A stretch of 64,000 nucleotides of DNA from Sphingomonas sp. GC_Shp_5 (lineage in GTDB: Bacteria; Pseudomonadota; Alphaproteobacteria; Sphingomonadales; Sphingomonadaceae): the NCBI RefSeq assembly GCF_026540855.1, contig NZ_JALNUP010000001.1, positions 310,001-374,000 on the forward strand, read 5' to 3'. The notes under the pieces are model-generated. The model did no database searches. It was not told the origin of the DNA and saw nothing but the letters and a program-made list of their open reading frames with translations. The translations under genes were made by a program, and so were the position numbers. Of the stretch, positions 52,373-60,675 are shown piece by piece (within the stretch, counting starts at the first letter, position 1; every line of letters starts with the position of its first letter).

Positions 52373-53506
52373 TCACAACGATACAGGGGCGATGTCACCC
52401 CACCCATCAACAACACTGGAACCCAGCAGGTACTGCCTGATCTTAACCTTGTGACGCGTCAGCCAGTCGTAGCGCTTCATCCGCCGCTGAAGTTGGCCAA
52501 CCACGATCCCAGGATGGCGTCCCACGCGACCGGCAAACCCCACAACATCCTTTTCGGCAATGTATGGGTACTTGCGCACATAGAAGGATTCGAGCTCTGC
52601 GGCCGGAACGCATGCATCCTGTGCCGCTGCATTGGCTTTCTTCTCGACCACTGGCAGGTCTTCGCGGCTTCCGGACGCCTCCAAGTCGACATCGACTTGG
52701 GCTCCATCAAGCTCGCCGCGGCCATCGCCATTAAGTACGTGCTCCAGCTCGTGCCTCAGGACAAACCAAAAATTATCGATGCGATCGTGGCGGATAGTCA
52801 TTCCGACGACCGGCGACTTCGCGTCCAGCCAGAAGCAAGCGCCGTCAATATTTGCCTTGGGCAGCGTTTCTACCACCACAAACCGCACCCCGCATTCTGA
52901 CAGCAAGCGCGGGATGTGACGTATCTCTTCCGCGTCTCTCATATAGCGAGGGAGTTCAGCCGCCAGTGCCCGCAACTTGCTCTGGGAATAAGCAACGGTT
53001 GGCATCTCCGCAGCGATCTGCCGAACACGAAAGAGCCAAGCGATCTGGACAGGAGATGTCTCGCTATAGTCGGCCTTCTTCGCCGCGTGAGCCAAATAGG
53101 GCACATCGGCCAAGTCGTTCTTATGAAAGAAGCGCATCATCTGGGCTTCTAGAAGGCCTATGTCCGTGTCTGCTAGCCATCCCCTCTTGATCATCTCTCG
53201 AACAGGGTACGCATTCTGTAGCCGGGCGCGGCGCTCTACTGCGGGATCGGGCGCTTTCGCCTTGGCCATTTCATAAGCCTGCTGCAGGTTGGCAAAATAT
53301 GCCGCGGAGACGTCGAACGCTTTGCCCAGCGCCTTTGCCATTTCAGGGCTAATGCCGCGCTTACCCGACAAGATCAGGTTGATCGCCTGCTCCGGCACGC
53401 CGAGAATATAGGCCAGATCGCGCTGCGACCACTCGCGAGCCTCGATCTCTTCACGCACGAACTCGCCGGGATGGGGAACGTCATCAAGGCAAGCAGCGAT
53501 GTTCAT
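52373..53506 (-). CDS. HigA-type antitoxin fused to an ImmA/IrrE-like metallopeptidase domain
   Basis: The 377-residue protein begins with a Xre-type helix-turn-helix of the HigA class (about residues 12-72: HPGEFVREEIEAREWSQRD, then VPEQAINLILSGKRGISPEMA). The C-terminal part is an ImmA/IrrE domain, with the zinc motif HELEH at residues 252-256 and an upstream VRFVVVETLPKANIDGACFW. Such fusions can cleave regulators in response to stress, in addition to repressing the toxin promoter. The start lies 10 bp after the higB stop. It probably represses the operon through the palindromes at 53837-53876. Confidence 0.88.
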   Translation of the reverse strand: MNIAACLDDVPHPGEFVREEIEAREWSQRDLAYILGVPEQAINLILSGKRGISPEMAKALGKAFDVSAAYFANLQQAYEMAKAKAPDPAVERRARLQNAYPVREMIKRGWLADTDIGLLEAQMMRFFHKNDLADVPYLAHAAKKADYSETSPVQIAWLFRVRQIAAEMPTVAYSQSKLRALAAELPRYMRDAEEIRHIPRLLSECGVRFVVVETLPKANIDGACFWLDAKSPVVGMTIRHDRIDNFWFVLRHELEHVLNGDGRGELDGAQVDVDLEASGSREDLPVVEKKANAAAQDACVPAAELESFYVRKYPYIAEKDVVGFAGRVGRHPGIVVGQLQRRMKRYDWLTRHKVKIRQYLLGSSVVDGWGDIAPVSL

Positions 53507-53516
53507 ATGGTACCCT

Positions 53517-53813
53517 TCAATGTGTGTCGCCGATTGCGACGACTGTAATTACCGGTGGTCGCTGGCTCTGAGTGATCGTAAATTCGATCCGGTATTGGTC
53601 GTTGATCCTGATTGAATGCCGATCGCTGCGGTCGCCTTGCAGTTTCTTGAAATTGAGGCTCTTGAGGTTGCGCAGATCTCGCTCATCGGCAGCCGCTTCC
53701 AATTGCACCAGCCGGCGTCTGGCCGCTTTGATGACGGCGAAAGGAAGCCCCATCTTGTGCGCGTCGTCCGTGCATATGCGTCGTAGAGCGTCATCCGCGA
53801 ACTCGATCCTCAT
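53517..53813 (-). CDS. HigB-type RelE-family toxin
   Basis: The 98-residue protein has the HigB fold signature: KLQGDRSDRHSIRINDQYRIEF and the C-terminal strand VITVVAIGDTH. The RINDQYRIEF region carries the basic and aromatic residues used by RelE-family ribosome-dependent mRNA endonucleases. Toxin precedes antitoxin, the usual higBA order. No Shine-Dalgarno precedes the ATG, and the predicted transcription start lies about 2 bp upstream, so translation may be leaderless. Confidence 0.85.
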   Translation of the reverse strand: MRIEFADDALRRICTDDAHKMGLPFAVIKAARRRLVQLEAAADERDLRNLKSLNFKKLQGDRSDRHSIRINDQYRIEFTITQSQRPPVITVVAIGDTH

Positions 53814-53821
53814 GTGGAATC

Positions 53822-53876
53822 AGTCTAAGGCCAGTCACCCTAAGGGTCAATTGCCAACTGAACGCCATGCGTTCAG
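53822..53876 (-). promoter_or_regulatory. higBA promoter with two palindromic operators
   Basis: Reading leftward, TTGACC (53850-53845) and TAGACT (53827-53822) are spaced by 17 bp, a near-consensus sigma-70 promoter. A perfect 8-bp inverted repeat CTGAACGC/GCGTTCAG with a 3-nt spacer (53858-53876) lies just upstream of the -35 box. A second palindrome ACCCTAAGGGT (53837-53847) overlaps the -35 box and spacer. Both are candidate sites for HigA autorepression. Confidence 0.7.
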
Positions 53877-53919
53877 TCGTCCATTTAACTTACAAACATC
53901 GCCTCAACGATCGCCTGCA

Positions 53920-55038
53920 TCAGCACGCCCCGCGGCACCGGGACGCTGACCGACGTGTACCCTTGTAGGCCCTCACCACCTTGTCGGGAACGGCGTGCGC
54001 CAATGCCGCCTCGGCCACCGCATCGGGTATCTGATGCATCTGCTCGGCAGCCCAGTCGCGGAACGAACTGCGGAACCCATGAGGGGTGTATGGCTGCTTG
54101 GCGTCCCGCATCACCTTCGACAGCGTCATGTCAGAGATCATCGTCCCCTTGGCTGACGGGAATACCAGGTCGCCGGGCTTCGGCTTGCGGGCAGCGACGA
54201 TGCGCTCGAGCAACGCGACAGCTGCCGTGTTCAACGTCACGGTGTGGGGCTCGCGGCTCTTCATCAGCTCGGCCGGTCGGTTCCAGTCGCCTCGCTCCAG
54301 ATCCATGTTTGCCCACCTCGCCGACCGTATCTCGCCGGTCCGCGCAGCCGTCAAAATCTGGAGCAGCAGCGCATCGCGACCAGTCGACGAGACTTTCTCC
54401 CGTAGATCGGCGACGAAGGCAGGGACGTCGGCCCAAGGCATCGAGGCGAAGTTGCCACCCTTCGCTTGCTTCGACAGCCCAACGGAAACCGATTTCCGCG
54501 GCGCCTCCGTCGGCCGCCACCCTTTGGAGTGAGCGAAATCCAGCACCGCATTGATCCGCACCTTCACCTTCCGGGCGGTTTCCGGCACCTTTGTCCAGAT
54601 CGCCGCGAGTGTATCGCGGATGTTCGAGGCTTCAATCGAGTCGACTTTTAGATTGCCGATCGCGGGATAGACGTGCGTTTCGAGTGAGGTCAGGAACGCT
54701 GCGGCGTTCTTCGCCGACCAGCCGGGCTTTAGCGCCTCGTGGGCAGCCTTCGCGGCTTCCTTGAAAGTCGGAATTGGGCGGCGGTCCCGATCCCGTTCGG
54801 CAACGGGGTCACGACCGTTGAGCGCATGCTTCCGCAACTCGGGCGCCTTGCCTCTGGCTTCCGCCAAACTGAGCGATGCAAGCGACCCTAATCCGATGTC
54901 CCGGCGCTTGCCGTCTCGCTGAACCCGGAGCACCCAGGACTTCGCGCCAGCAGGGGAGACGAGCAGGTAGAGTCCAGCTCCGTCGCCGTGGCGACCAGCC
55001 TTGGCATTCTTCACCGCCAGAGCGCTTAGCTTCGCCAT
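53920..55038 (-). CDS. Tyrosine recombinase, P4-type integrase
   Basis: The 372-residue protein has the P4 integrase N-terminal arm-binding domain (GLYLLVSPAGAKSWVLRVQ, DIGLGSLASLSLAEARGKA), a core-binding domain, and the catalytic residues Arg233 (AARTGEIRSARW), His320/Arg323 (HGFRSSFRDW), His348 (LAHAVPDK) and Tyr358 (RAYKG). The last 14 residues are Arg/Ser-rich and unlike the family, and the usual helical tail is missing. A +1 frame after Tyr358 gives a sequence containing VLMQAIVEAMF, reminiscent of the normal tail, so a late frameshift is possible. The gene sits next to attR, pointing away from it. Confidence 0.9.
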   Translation of the reverse strand: MAKLSALAVKNAKAGRHGDGAGLYLLVSPAGAKSWVLRVQRDGKRRDIGLGSLASLSLAEARGKAPELRKHALNGRDPVAERDRDRRPIPTFKEAAKAAHEALKPGWSAKNAAAFLTSLETHVYPAIGNLKVDSIEASNIRDTLAAIWTKVPETARKVKVRINAVLDFAHSKGWRPTEAPRKSVSVGLSKQAKGGNFASMPWADVPAFVADLREKVSSTGRDALLLQILTAARTGEIRSARWANMDLERGDWNRPAELMKSREPHTVTLNTAAVALLERIVAARKPKPGDLVFPSAKGTMISDMTLSKVMRDAKQPYTPHGFRSSFRDWAAEQMHQIPDAVAEAALAHAVPDKVVRAYKGTRRSASRCRGAC

Positions 55039-55150
55039 CTAACTCCCTCACCTGCTCCCACACATTCGCGCGGTTGAAAGCGAACGTCAACGAACAAAGG
55101 CGAAACGCCAAACGTGAATCAATCGGGAACGCCAAGAGCTGCGCGAAGAA

Positions 55151-55170
55151 TGACGAACAACCACGAACAA
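55151..55170. repeat. Tandem ACGAACAACC repeats beside attR
   Basis: ACGAACAACC occurs twice in direct succession, 9 bp before the attR repeat. It matches the pair beside attL at 49683-49702. Further CGAAC-like words occur at about 55080-55115. They may be integrase arm sites. Confidence 0.45.
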
Positions 55171-55178
55171 CCTGTTAT

Positions 55179-55203
55179 GCTCCTACTCAGGGAGCCAGCT
55201 GCG
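55179..55203. repeat. Attachment site attR (25-bp direct repeat, right copy)
   Basis: This copy is identical to 49572-49596 over 25 bases and includes the tRNA-Asn CCA-end sequence without the rest of the tRNA. It marks the right boundary of the element. Confidence 0.9.
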
Positions 55204-55207
55204 GACC

Positions 55208-55225
55208 TCCGAAAACCAAGGTTTT
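55208..55225 (+). terminator. Hairpin that was probably the tRNA-Asn terminator before element insertion
   Basis: CGAAAACC and GGTTTTCG form an 8-bp stem around AA, with CCTC and GAGG able to extend it. It lies 5 bp beyond attR, exactly where the sequence downstream of the tRNA would be if the element were absent. The T-run in the right arm fits a terminator. Confidence 0.5.
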
Positions 55226-55355
55226 CGTCGAGGGCCGCGCGATGTCGGGGCCACTATTATGACATCCGCGATCTATTGCTTGATTGTTGCTCCACCGGCC
55301 TATTGCCGCCTACGATAACCATCACGTGCCGGGCCGGGCGTGTGGAGGATTGTGT

Positions 55356-56444
55356 ATGGCGATTGGTCTTGTCGCAGCCGCTCTGATCGCCAGCGGGCAG
55401 GCGGGCCCGCCGGCAGCGGTGCCCCCCGCGCCGCAAATATCAGGGCAACGCCTCCAGCGGTGGATCCCCGGTGACGTGCGATGCAGCGGCAGGACCTTCG
55501 CCGGCACGCAGCTTCGGCGGCCCCACACAACCTTGCTTTGGGGCGAGCAAACATCGGCGCCGCGAACCTACACGTTCCGGATCGATCCGCGCGGCCAAGC
55601 CATGTCGATCACCGGCGGCGGAGACTGGGACTATTCGACAACTGACATAGCGCCGTCGCTCGCAGCATCGCATTTCCCAGTGGCGGCGGCGCTGGACAAT
55701 TGCACGGTGACCTACACCGCGGATCCCCTGTCGATCGCCGACGCTCCGCTCGGCGATCTCATCTCCTACAGCATCAATCCGCTCAACGGCGAGCTGCCGC
55801 CAGCGGCGTGGGCCCGGATCAAGCCCGAGGGGGCGGATTGCGACAAGGAGCCCAGGCCGCAGTGGCTGCGGGCCGTGTCGCCCGATTACCTGAAGCTGCC
55901 GGGTGCTCCGGGGGCACGGGACTGGAGCCTGGTGGCTTATGATCTAAACGCCAAAGGCCGCCCTATCCACCTCAGGCAGGCGGTCGGCACTGGCAACGTA
56001 GCGCTCGAACGGGCTGCACTGCGCGCGATGGGCCAGTCGCGGCTGACGCAAGGCCCGCGGCGTGGCTGCCTCAACCCGTTCACCAGAAACGCCACCCGTT
56101 TGCCGGCGCCGGCGGACATCGATCCACCGTCGCTGACCCCAGCCGGCAGTAATTGCGCCTATGACGAGAAATGGGAAACGATGCCGGCGCTCGTCTATCC
56201 GGACAATTGGCGCAAGCGGGCGATCGAGGGTTGGGCGATCCTGGCGTTCGACGTTGCGCCCTGGGGCGCCACCGGCCACGTCAGAGTCTTGGCGAGCCAG
56301 CCGTCGGATGAATTCGGCAAGGCGGCGCTGCCGATCGTGTTGGATGCCAAGAAGAAGGCGTCCAGCACAGGGCTGGTGGGCTGCGTCGAGCGAGTCCGGT
56401 TCCGAATGGGGCCCGGTACGCCCGAGCCGGCGGGAGGCGGCTGA
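55356..56444 (+). CDS. Secreted protein with two TonB-C-like regions
   Basis: The 362-residue protein has a signal-like N-terminus (MAIGLVAAALIASGQAGPPA). Two regions resemble the TonB C-terminal domain: about residues 195-250 (RDWSLVAYDLNAKGRPIHLRQ) and about 285-350 (RKRAIEGWAILAFDVAPWGAT), each a strand-helix-strand repeat. Six or so cysteines are spread through it, suggesting periplasmic disulfides. There is no transmembrane anchor after the signal, unlike true TonB. The ATG at 55356 has GGAGGA at 6-nt spacing. It is the first chromosomal gene after the element and has no obvious partner. Function unknown. Confidence 0.7.
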   Translation: MAIGLVAAALIASGQAGPPAAVPPAPQISGQRLQRWIPGDVRCSGRTFAGTQLRRPHTTLLWGEQTSAPRTYTFRIDPRGQAMSITGGGDWDYSTTDIAPSLAASHFPVAAALDNCTVTYTADPLSIADAPLGDLISYSINPLNGELPPAAWARIKPEGADCDKEPRPQWLRAVSPDYLKLPGAPGARDWSLVAYDLNAKGRPIHLRQAVGTGNVALERAALRAMGQSRLTQGPRRGCLNPFTRNATRLPAPADIDPPSLTPAGSNCAYDEKWETMPALVYPDNWRKRAIEGWAILAFDVAPWGATGHVRVLASQPSDEFGKAALPIVLDAKKKASSTGLVGCVERVRFRMGPGTPEPAGGG

Positions 56445-56480
56445 CCGCAAGGTCAGTTACCGCCCGCCCTTGAGGCGCGA

Positions 56481-56792
56481 TCAGGCCGGCTTGGCGAGCA
56501 TCTTCTCGGCACTGGTTTTGACGAAATCGCCGATCGGGCCGGCCATCATCGCCAGCATCATCGGGATGCGCACCGTGCCGGCGACATTCGCCTCGCCGAT
56601 CACGAGATCAGCCGATACCTTCTGGCCCATTGCCTTGATCGCCAGCGACAGCGCATCCGCGCCAGTCCATTCGGCGTCCACCATCCCGCCACCGGGGATG
56701 TGCGCCGCGAGCTTGGGCAGGCCAGCTTCGATGCGGCGCCGCGCTTCGGCCCGGCCGAGCGCATGGGGGATGTCGAAGGCAAGGTCGGCCAT
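56481..56792 (-). CDS. Polyhydroxyalkanoic acid system family protein
   Basis: The 103-residue protein resembles PHA-granule-region proteins (PF09650 type): FDIPHALGRAEARRRIEAGLPKLA, then a strand VDAEWTGADALSLAIKAMGQKVSADLVIG, and a C-terminal helix IGDFVKTSAEKMLAK. The family is found near polyhydroxyalkanoate or general envelope genes and its activity is unknown. The ATG at 56792 starts the conserved region; the longer frame is Arg-rich and was rejected. A small membrane protein gene lies upstream on the same strand. Confidence 0.78.
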   Translation of the reverse strand: MADLAFDIPHALGRAEARRRIEAGLPKLAAHIPGGGMVDAEWTGADALSLAIKAMGQKVSADLVIGEANVAGTVRIPMMLAMMAGPIGDFVKTSAEKMLAKPA

Positions 56793-56877
56793 GGTCACTC
56801 GTCGGTTGCTGGATCGGGTGCGTGGCCTAGGCTGCCGATGACGGCCATGACAAGGCTCGCCACGCACCCGCAACAGA

Positions 56878-57060
56878 TCAGGGCCGCTCGGCAGCCAGCG
56901 TCAGCGCCGCCGCGGTGCCGCTTGCCGGGCGCAGGTGGAACCACTCGGGACGGTCGATCGCGGTGAGAAAGGCGAGGATGCAAAGCCCGAACGCCAGCAG
57001 CCCGACCTTGCCCCACACAGGGTGAAGTGGCTTGTCGTTGTTGGTGGCGGAATCGTCCAT
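56878..57060 (-). CDS. Small single-pass membrane protein
   Basis: The 60-residue protein begins MDDSATNNDKPLHPVWGKVG, followed by one hydrophobic helix LLAFGLCILAFLTAI, then a short tail (DRPEWFHLRPASG). It has a good ribosome-binding site, GGAGAG, 6 bp before the ATG. No family is recognised. It is divergent from the YjbQ gene by 140 bp and lies 85 bp before the PHA-system gene, possibly co-transcribed. Confidence 0.65.
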   Translation of the reverse strand: MDDSATNNDKPLHPVWGKVGLLAFGLCILAFLTAIDRPEWFHLRPASGTAAALTLAAERP

Positions 57061-57200
57061 GAACGTCTCTCCTTGGGGGTTCGATGCCCGATCTAGGTGG
57101 CGGGTTTTGCCAGCGGACGTGCGCGGCGTGACGTTTTCTTGCTGCGATGCAGCAGATGTCGCGGGCGTAGCCGGCGGTGTTTCCATGCTATGACAGCCCG

Positions 57201-57623
57201 ATGCAGCAGGCCACCACCATCATCGCCATCGACACCCGGCACCAGGGGCTGATCGATTTCACCCGCGACGTCGTCGACTGGGTTGATCGCCAGGGGCTGA
57301 CCGAGGGGCTGCTCACCCTGTTCTGCCGCCACACCTCCGCCTCGCTGGTGATCCAGGAGAATGCAGCGCCGGCGGTGCGACGCGACATGGAGGCGTATTT
57401 CGCCGCGCTGACGCCCGAAAGCCGGCATTACGAACATGACGACGAGGGGCCGGACGACATGCCGGCGCACCTGCGCACTGCGCTCACCGGGGTGCAGCTG
57501 TCGATCCCGCTGATCGGCGGCCGGCTTGCCTTGGGGACGTGGCAGGGCATCTATCTGTTCGAGCACCGCCGGCATCCCCACCGGCGGACGATCGCGCTCC
57601 ACCTGATCGGCGAAGCGCGCTAG
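57201..57623 (+). CDS. YjbQ family protein (secondary thiamine-phosphate synthase-like)
   Basis: The 140-residue protein has the YjbQ/UPF0047 signature: LTLFCRHTSASLVIQENA, then DMPAHLRTALTGVQLSIPLIGGRLALGTWQGIYLFEHR. Members form trimers and E. coli YjbQ has weak thiamine-phosphate synthase activity, so the annotation reflects a side activity and the true role is unclear. The ATG at 57201 begins the conserved part. It is convergent with the beta-helix protein gene, 7 bp from its end. Confidence 0.88.
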   Translation: MQQATTIIAIDTRHQGLIDFTRDVVDWVDRQGLTEGLLTLFCRHTSASLVIQENAAPAVRRDMEAYFAALTPESRHYEHDDEGPDDMPAHLRTALTGVQLSIPLIGGRLALGTWQGIYLFEHRRHPHRRTIALHLIGEAR

Positions 57624-57630
57624 CGGCTGC

Positions 57631-60600
57631 TCAGATGCCGGCCACGTAGAGGCCATGATGGGACAGGATGAACAGGCTGCGGCCTTCCGCGCCGCCGACG
57701 ACCAGCTGGAGCGGGTGCTCGGGAACGTCGATCCGGCCGATCTCACGGCCATCGGCGGCATAGACGAATATCTGTCCATTGGCGACGAATACCCGTCCCC
57801 GACCATCGACCGCGACGCTCTCGCCGCCGCGGTTCGCGAAGGCCTTGAGCGCGCTGAGCTCGCCGCGCGGGCCGAGCAGGCCGCTATACGTCTTATTCTC
57901 CGAGCCGTTGGTGACGAACACGCGACTGCCCGGTCTGGCGGCGACAAAGCCGTAGCTGTCGAGCGCATCGGAGAAGCGCCAGCCCCTGAAATCCGCCGGA
58001 CCCTGCTGGAAGGTGCGATAGGCCGGCAGCACCAGGCTGCCGTCGGGCGACACATAGGCGCGGGACTTGGGCAAGGCGGCGTCGCGCGCGAACATGTCGG
58101 CGAGCGTAGGGTAGCGCATCGTCGCGGGATCGAGCTGATCCTTGAACTCACCATTATTCCAATAGCTCGCCGGCAGCGCCACGGTGGCTCCCGGGTGGTC
58201 CGCCGCCGCGGTCGGCGCGATCACGGTCAGCGCCGTCTCGGGCCCTCCCGGCTTGAAGCTGTAGACGGTGCCCTCTCGCCCATCGGACGACAGCACCATC
58301 AGATTGCCCGAGCGATCCACCGCCAGGTTGACCGCATCGAGCGATGTATCCCGCACGATCGACAGGCCGCCCTTGGCCGACCAGCCGTAGATCCGCTGCG
58401 CTTTGCGATCGACGAAGTAGAGATTGCCCGCCGCATCCACCGCGCCGCCGCCGGCGGCATCGAAGCCGCCGGCTAGCTTGGTGACCTTGCCGGCGAACGC
58501 GGCGGCCTTGGCCGGCGGGGTGGCTGCGCCGACATCGAGGGTCGCAAACTCGTGCTCGCGCACTTCCAGACCACTGGTCATGTCCTGGACGGCATTTTCG
58601 TACGGATATTTGCTGGCGCGCAGATAGGTGGCGCAGCCATTCTCGTCGCAGGTGCCGAGTCCGCTTTCGGCGTTCACATGCACGTTGCGGAAGCGGATGC
58701 CGCGGGCATTGTAGAGCCGCACCGCGGCGGCGGCAGGCTTGAGCGAGCGGGTGACCCGATAGGCGTGATAGTTGGCGACGAGGATGTCGTGGCTGTCGCG
58801 GATCTCGAGCGACACCGCATCCTGGCTCTCACCCGCCTCCTCTTCGGTTTGCGGCGCGAGCAGCTCCCAATTGGCGACGCGGTTCAAGGCGATCTCGGTG
58901 CGGGCGTGATGCTCAACCGACATCTCATAGACGTGGCCGGGGGTGTCGGTGTCGGAGACGTAGAAGCCGGCCTGGGCGTAGGTGTTGGGACTCCAGATGT
59001 TGTTGAAGGTGCCGCCGCCGCCGCGGGTCACCCACAGGCTCGGATATTGCGCGTCCCAACGCTTGGCGGGATCGGCATCGCCGCTGTGGTTGGCGTTGTA
59101 CGGAACGAAGCGGGTGCCGTCGGCAAGATCGGTGCCGTGGCCGCCCTGGAACTTGACGTCATCGACCAGCGAATTCGCGCCGGCGGTCCACAGCAAGGCG
59201 GTGGCGCGCGGGTTGATCCCGCCGGTGAACAGGCCGAGCCCGGAGACGATGGCCGCGCCGCCTTCGGCGGAGGCGATCAGCGGCTTGGACGCGCCGACGC
59301 CCTGAAACGCCGGGGTGCGATCGGGCAGGATGATCTGGGTGAGGTTGGGATGAAGTGCGACCAGCGCGGTGTCGGCGCGCAGCCGCAGCGTGTCGCTGAC
59401 GATGTAGCGGCCCGCGGGGAAATAGACGGTGCGATGCGTGTCGATCGCGCGCTGGATCGCCTGGGTATCATCGGTCTTGTTGTCGCCGCGGGCGCCGGCC
59501 TCGCGGACATTGAACCAGTCGGTCGTGGCCGGCAGCGGCCGGATCGCAGGCGCGCCCGGCGCCGGCAGCGCGGGCAGTGCCGCCGCCTTGACGACGGTGG
59601 CATAATGGCCGGTCTGGCCAAGCCCGGGCACCGCCAGGCCGTAGTTGAAGGTAGCGACCCGATAGGCCGGGCCGGCGCCGTCGACCGTCTTGCCGCTGTC
59701 GCGAAAGCGCGCGAACACCGGGGTGTTCGACGCCAAGGCGTTCTCGAAGCCGATCTGGGTGTAGACGTTGTTCTCGTTGGAGATCACCACGCCCGCCTGG
59801 GCGATATTCTCGAAGCGGACGTCCCTGCCCCACAGCCAGTCGCCATAGCCCCGGTCGATGTCGATCCCGACCGGCGCGTTGCGCATCGTGACGTTGACGA
59901 GCGTGAGCCCCGCCTCATGCTCGCGGATCGCAGCGTCGCGCTGGCCGTCGAAGCTCGAATCGAGCAGGGTGAACTGCCAGGCAGGCGACGGCTTTTCGGT
60001 AAGGATGCCATAACGACCGCCGCGGAAGTGCAGGTCCTGACCGACGTTGGCGACCTGGTAGAGCCCGGCGAGGCCGGAGCCGAGATCGAAGTCCATGTGG
60101 CTGAGATAGGCGTGCTGCGCTGCATGGAAGCGGATCGCCGCGGCGGCCGGATTGCCCTGGCCGACCTCGACATCGATGTTGCTCATCGCCGAATAGAAGG
60201 TGCCGGGATTGGCGTCGGCGATCGTCGGATCGAACGGCACGCTGCCGGGTGGCGGGAACGGCACCCGCGGCACCTGGCCACGGTGGGCGCCGGCGAAGAT
60301 CACCATGTTGGCGACGCCCTGCTGGAAGCCGGGGGTGGAGTCGCCGAGCACCAGCACTGGCCGGGTCCCGCCGACGCCGAACACCCGCACGCCGGGCCAC
60401 ACAAAGATGGTGCGCGTGACGCGATAGCGGCCCGACGGCACGAAGACGATACCGCCGCTGCCCTTGGCGGCCGCGGCGTCGATCGCGCGCTGGAGCGCGG
60501 CGGAGTCGTCGGCCCGGCCGTCGCGCTTGCCGGCGACGGTGACCGCGCGGGGATCGTCGGGCGCGGTCTGCAGCGACGACGTCGACGCCATCGCCGGGGC

Positions 60601-60660
60601 GGTGCTGGCCAGCAACAGGCCGATAAGCGCCGCCGCCCCTATTCCGTTGCGTCGCTGCAT
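57631..60660 (-). CDS. Secreted tandem beta-helix (pectate-lyase-3/GH55-like) protein with C-terminal beta-propeller
   Basis: The 1009-residue protein has a signal peptide (RRNGIGAAALIGLLLASTAPAMA). Two beta-helix units each open with the pectate-lyase-3 signature: DDSAALQRAIDAAAAKGSGGIVFVPSG at about 50 and DDTQAIQRAIDTHRTVYFPAG at about 395. This is the arrangement of GH55 beta-1,3-glucanases. From about residue 730 a propeller-like region with repeated VDAAGNLYFVD, VDRSGNLMVLS and VDGRGRVFVANG blades follows. It probably binds or cleaves a polysaccharide outside the inner membrane. The ATG at 60660 follows AGGAGATC. The partial gene at the right edge encodes a paralogue. Confidence 0.8.
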   Translation of the reverse strand: MQRRNGIGAAALIGLLLASTAPAMASTSSLQTAPDDPRAVTVAGKRDGRADDSAALQRAIDAAAAKGSGGIVFVPSGRYRVTRTIFVWPGVRVFGVGGTRPVLVLGDSTPGFQQGVANMVIFAGAHRGQVPRVPFPPPGSVPFDPTIADANPGTFYSAMSNIDVEVGQGNPAAAAIRFHAAQHAYLSHMDFDLGSGLAGLYQVANVGQDLHFRGGRYGILTEKPSPAWQFTLLDSSFDGQRDAAIREHEAGLTLVNVTMRNAPVGIDIDRGYGDWLWGRDVRFENIAQAGVVISNENNVYTQIGFENALASNTPVFARFRDSGKTVDGAGPAYRVATFNYGLAVPGLGQTGHYATVVKAAALPALPAPGAPAIRPLPATTDWFNVREAGARGDNKTDDTQAIQRAIDTHRTVYFPAGRYIVSDTLRLRADTALVALHPNLTQIILPDRTPAFQGVGASKPLIASAEGGAAIVSGLGLFTGGINPRATALLWTAGANSLVDDVKFQGGHGTDLADGTRFVPYNANHSGDADPAKRWDAQYPSLWVTRGGGGTFNNIWSPNTYAQAGFYVSDTDTPGHVYEMSVEHHARTEIALNRVANWELLAPQTEEEAGESQDAVSLEIRDSHDILVANYHAYRVTRSLKPAAAAVRLYNARGIRFRNVHVNAESGLGTCDENGCATYLRASKYPYENAVQDMTSGLEVREHEFATLDVGAATPPAKAAAFAGKVTKLAGGFDAAGGGAVDAAGNLYFVDRKAQRIYGWSAKGGLSIVRDTSLDAVNLAVDRSGNLMVLSSDGREGTVYSFKPGGPETALTVIAPTAAADHPGATVALPASYWNNGEFKDQLDPATMRYPTLADMFARDAALPKSRAYVSPDGSLVLPAYRTFQQGPADFRGWRFSDALDSYGFVAARPGSRVFVTNGSENKTYSGLLGPRGELSALKAFANRGGESVAVDGRGRVFVANGQIFVYAADGREIGRIDVPEHPLQLVVGGAEGRSLFILSHHGLYVAGI

Positions 60661-60675
60661 GGCCGATCTCCTGAT

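Larger units (their letters stand above)
49572..55203. mobile_element. Integrative element (about 5.6 kb) in the 3' end of tRNA-Asn
   Basis: A perfect 25-bp direct repeat at 49572-49596 and 55179-55203 covers the last part of the tRNA gene plus eight following bases. Between the copies lie a P4-type integrase, a HigBA-like module, a Fic/Doc-type module, an excisionase-like HTH protein and small remnants. Base composition, especially 51.9-53.9 kb, is visibly less GC-rich than the flanks. This is the arrangement of a tRNA-targeted genomic island. The segment 51690-51888 has no supportable gene, only a short frame on the minus strand that looks like a protein remnant. Confidence 0.88.
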
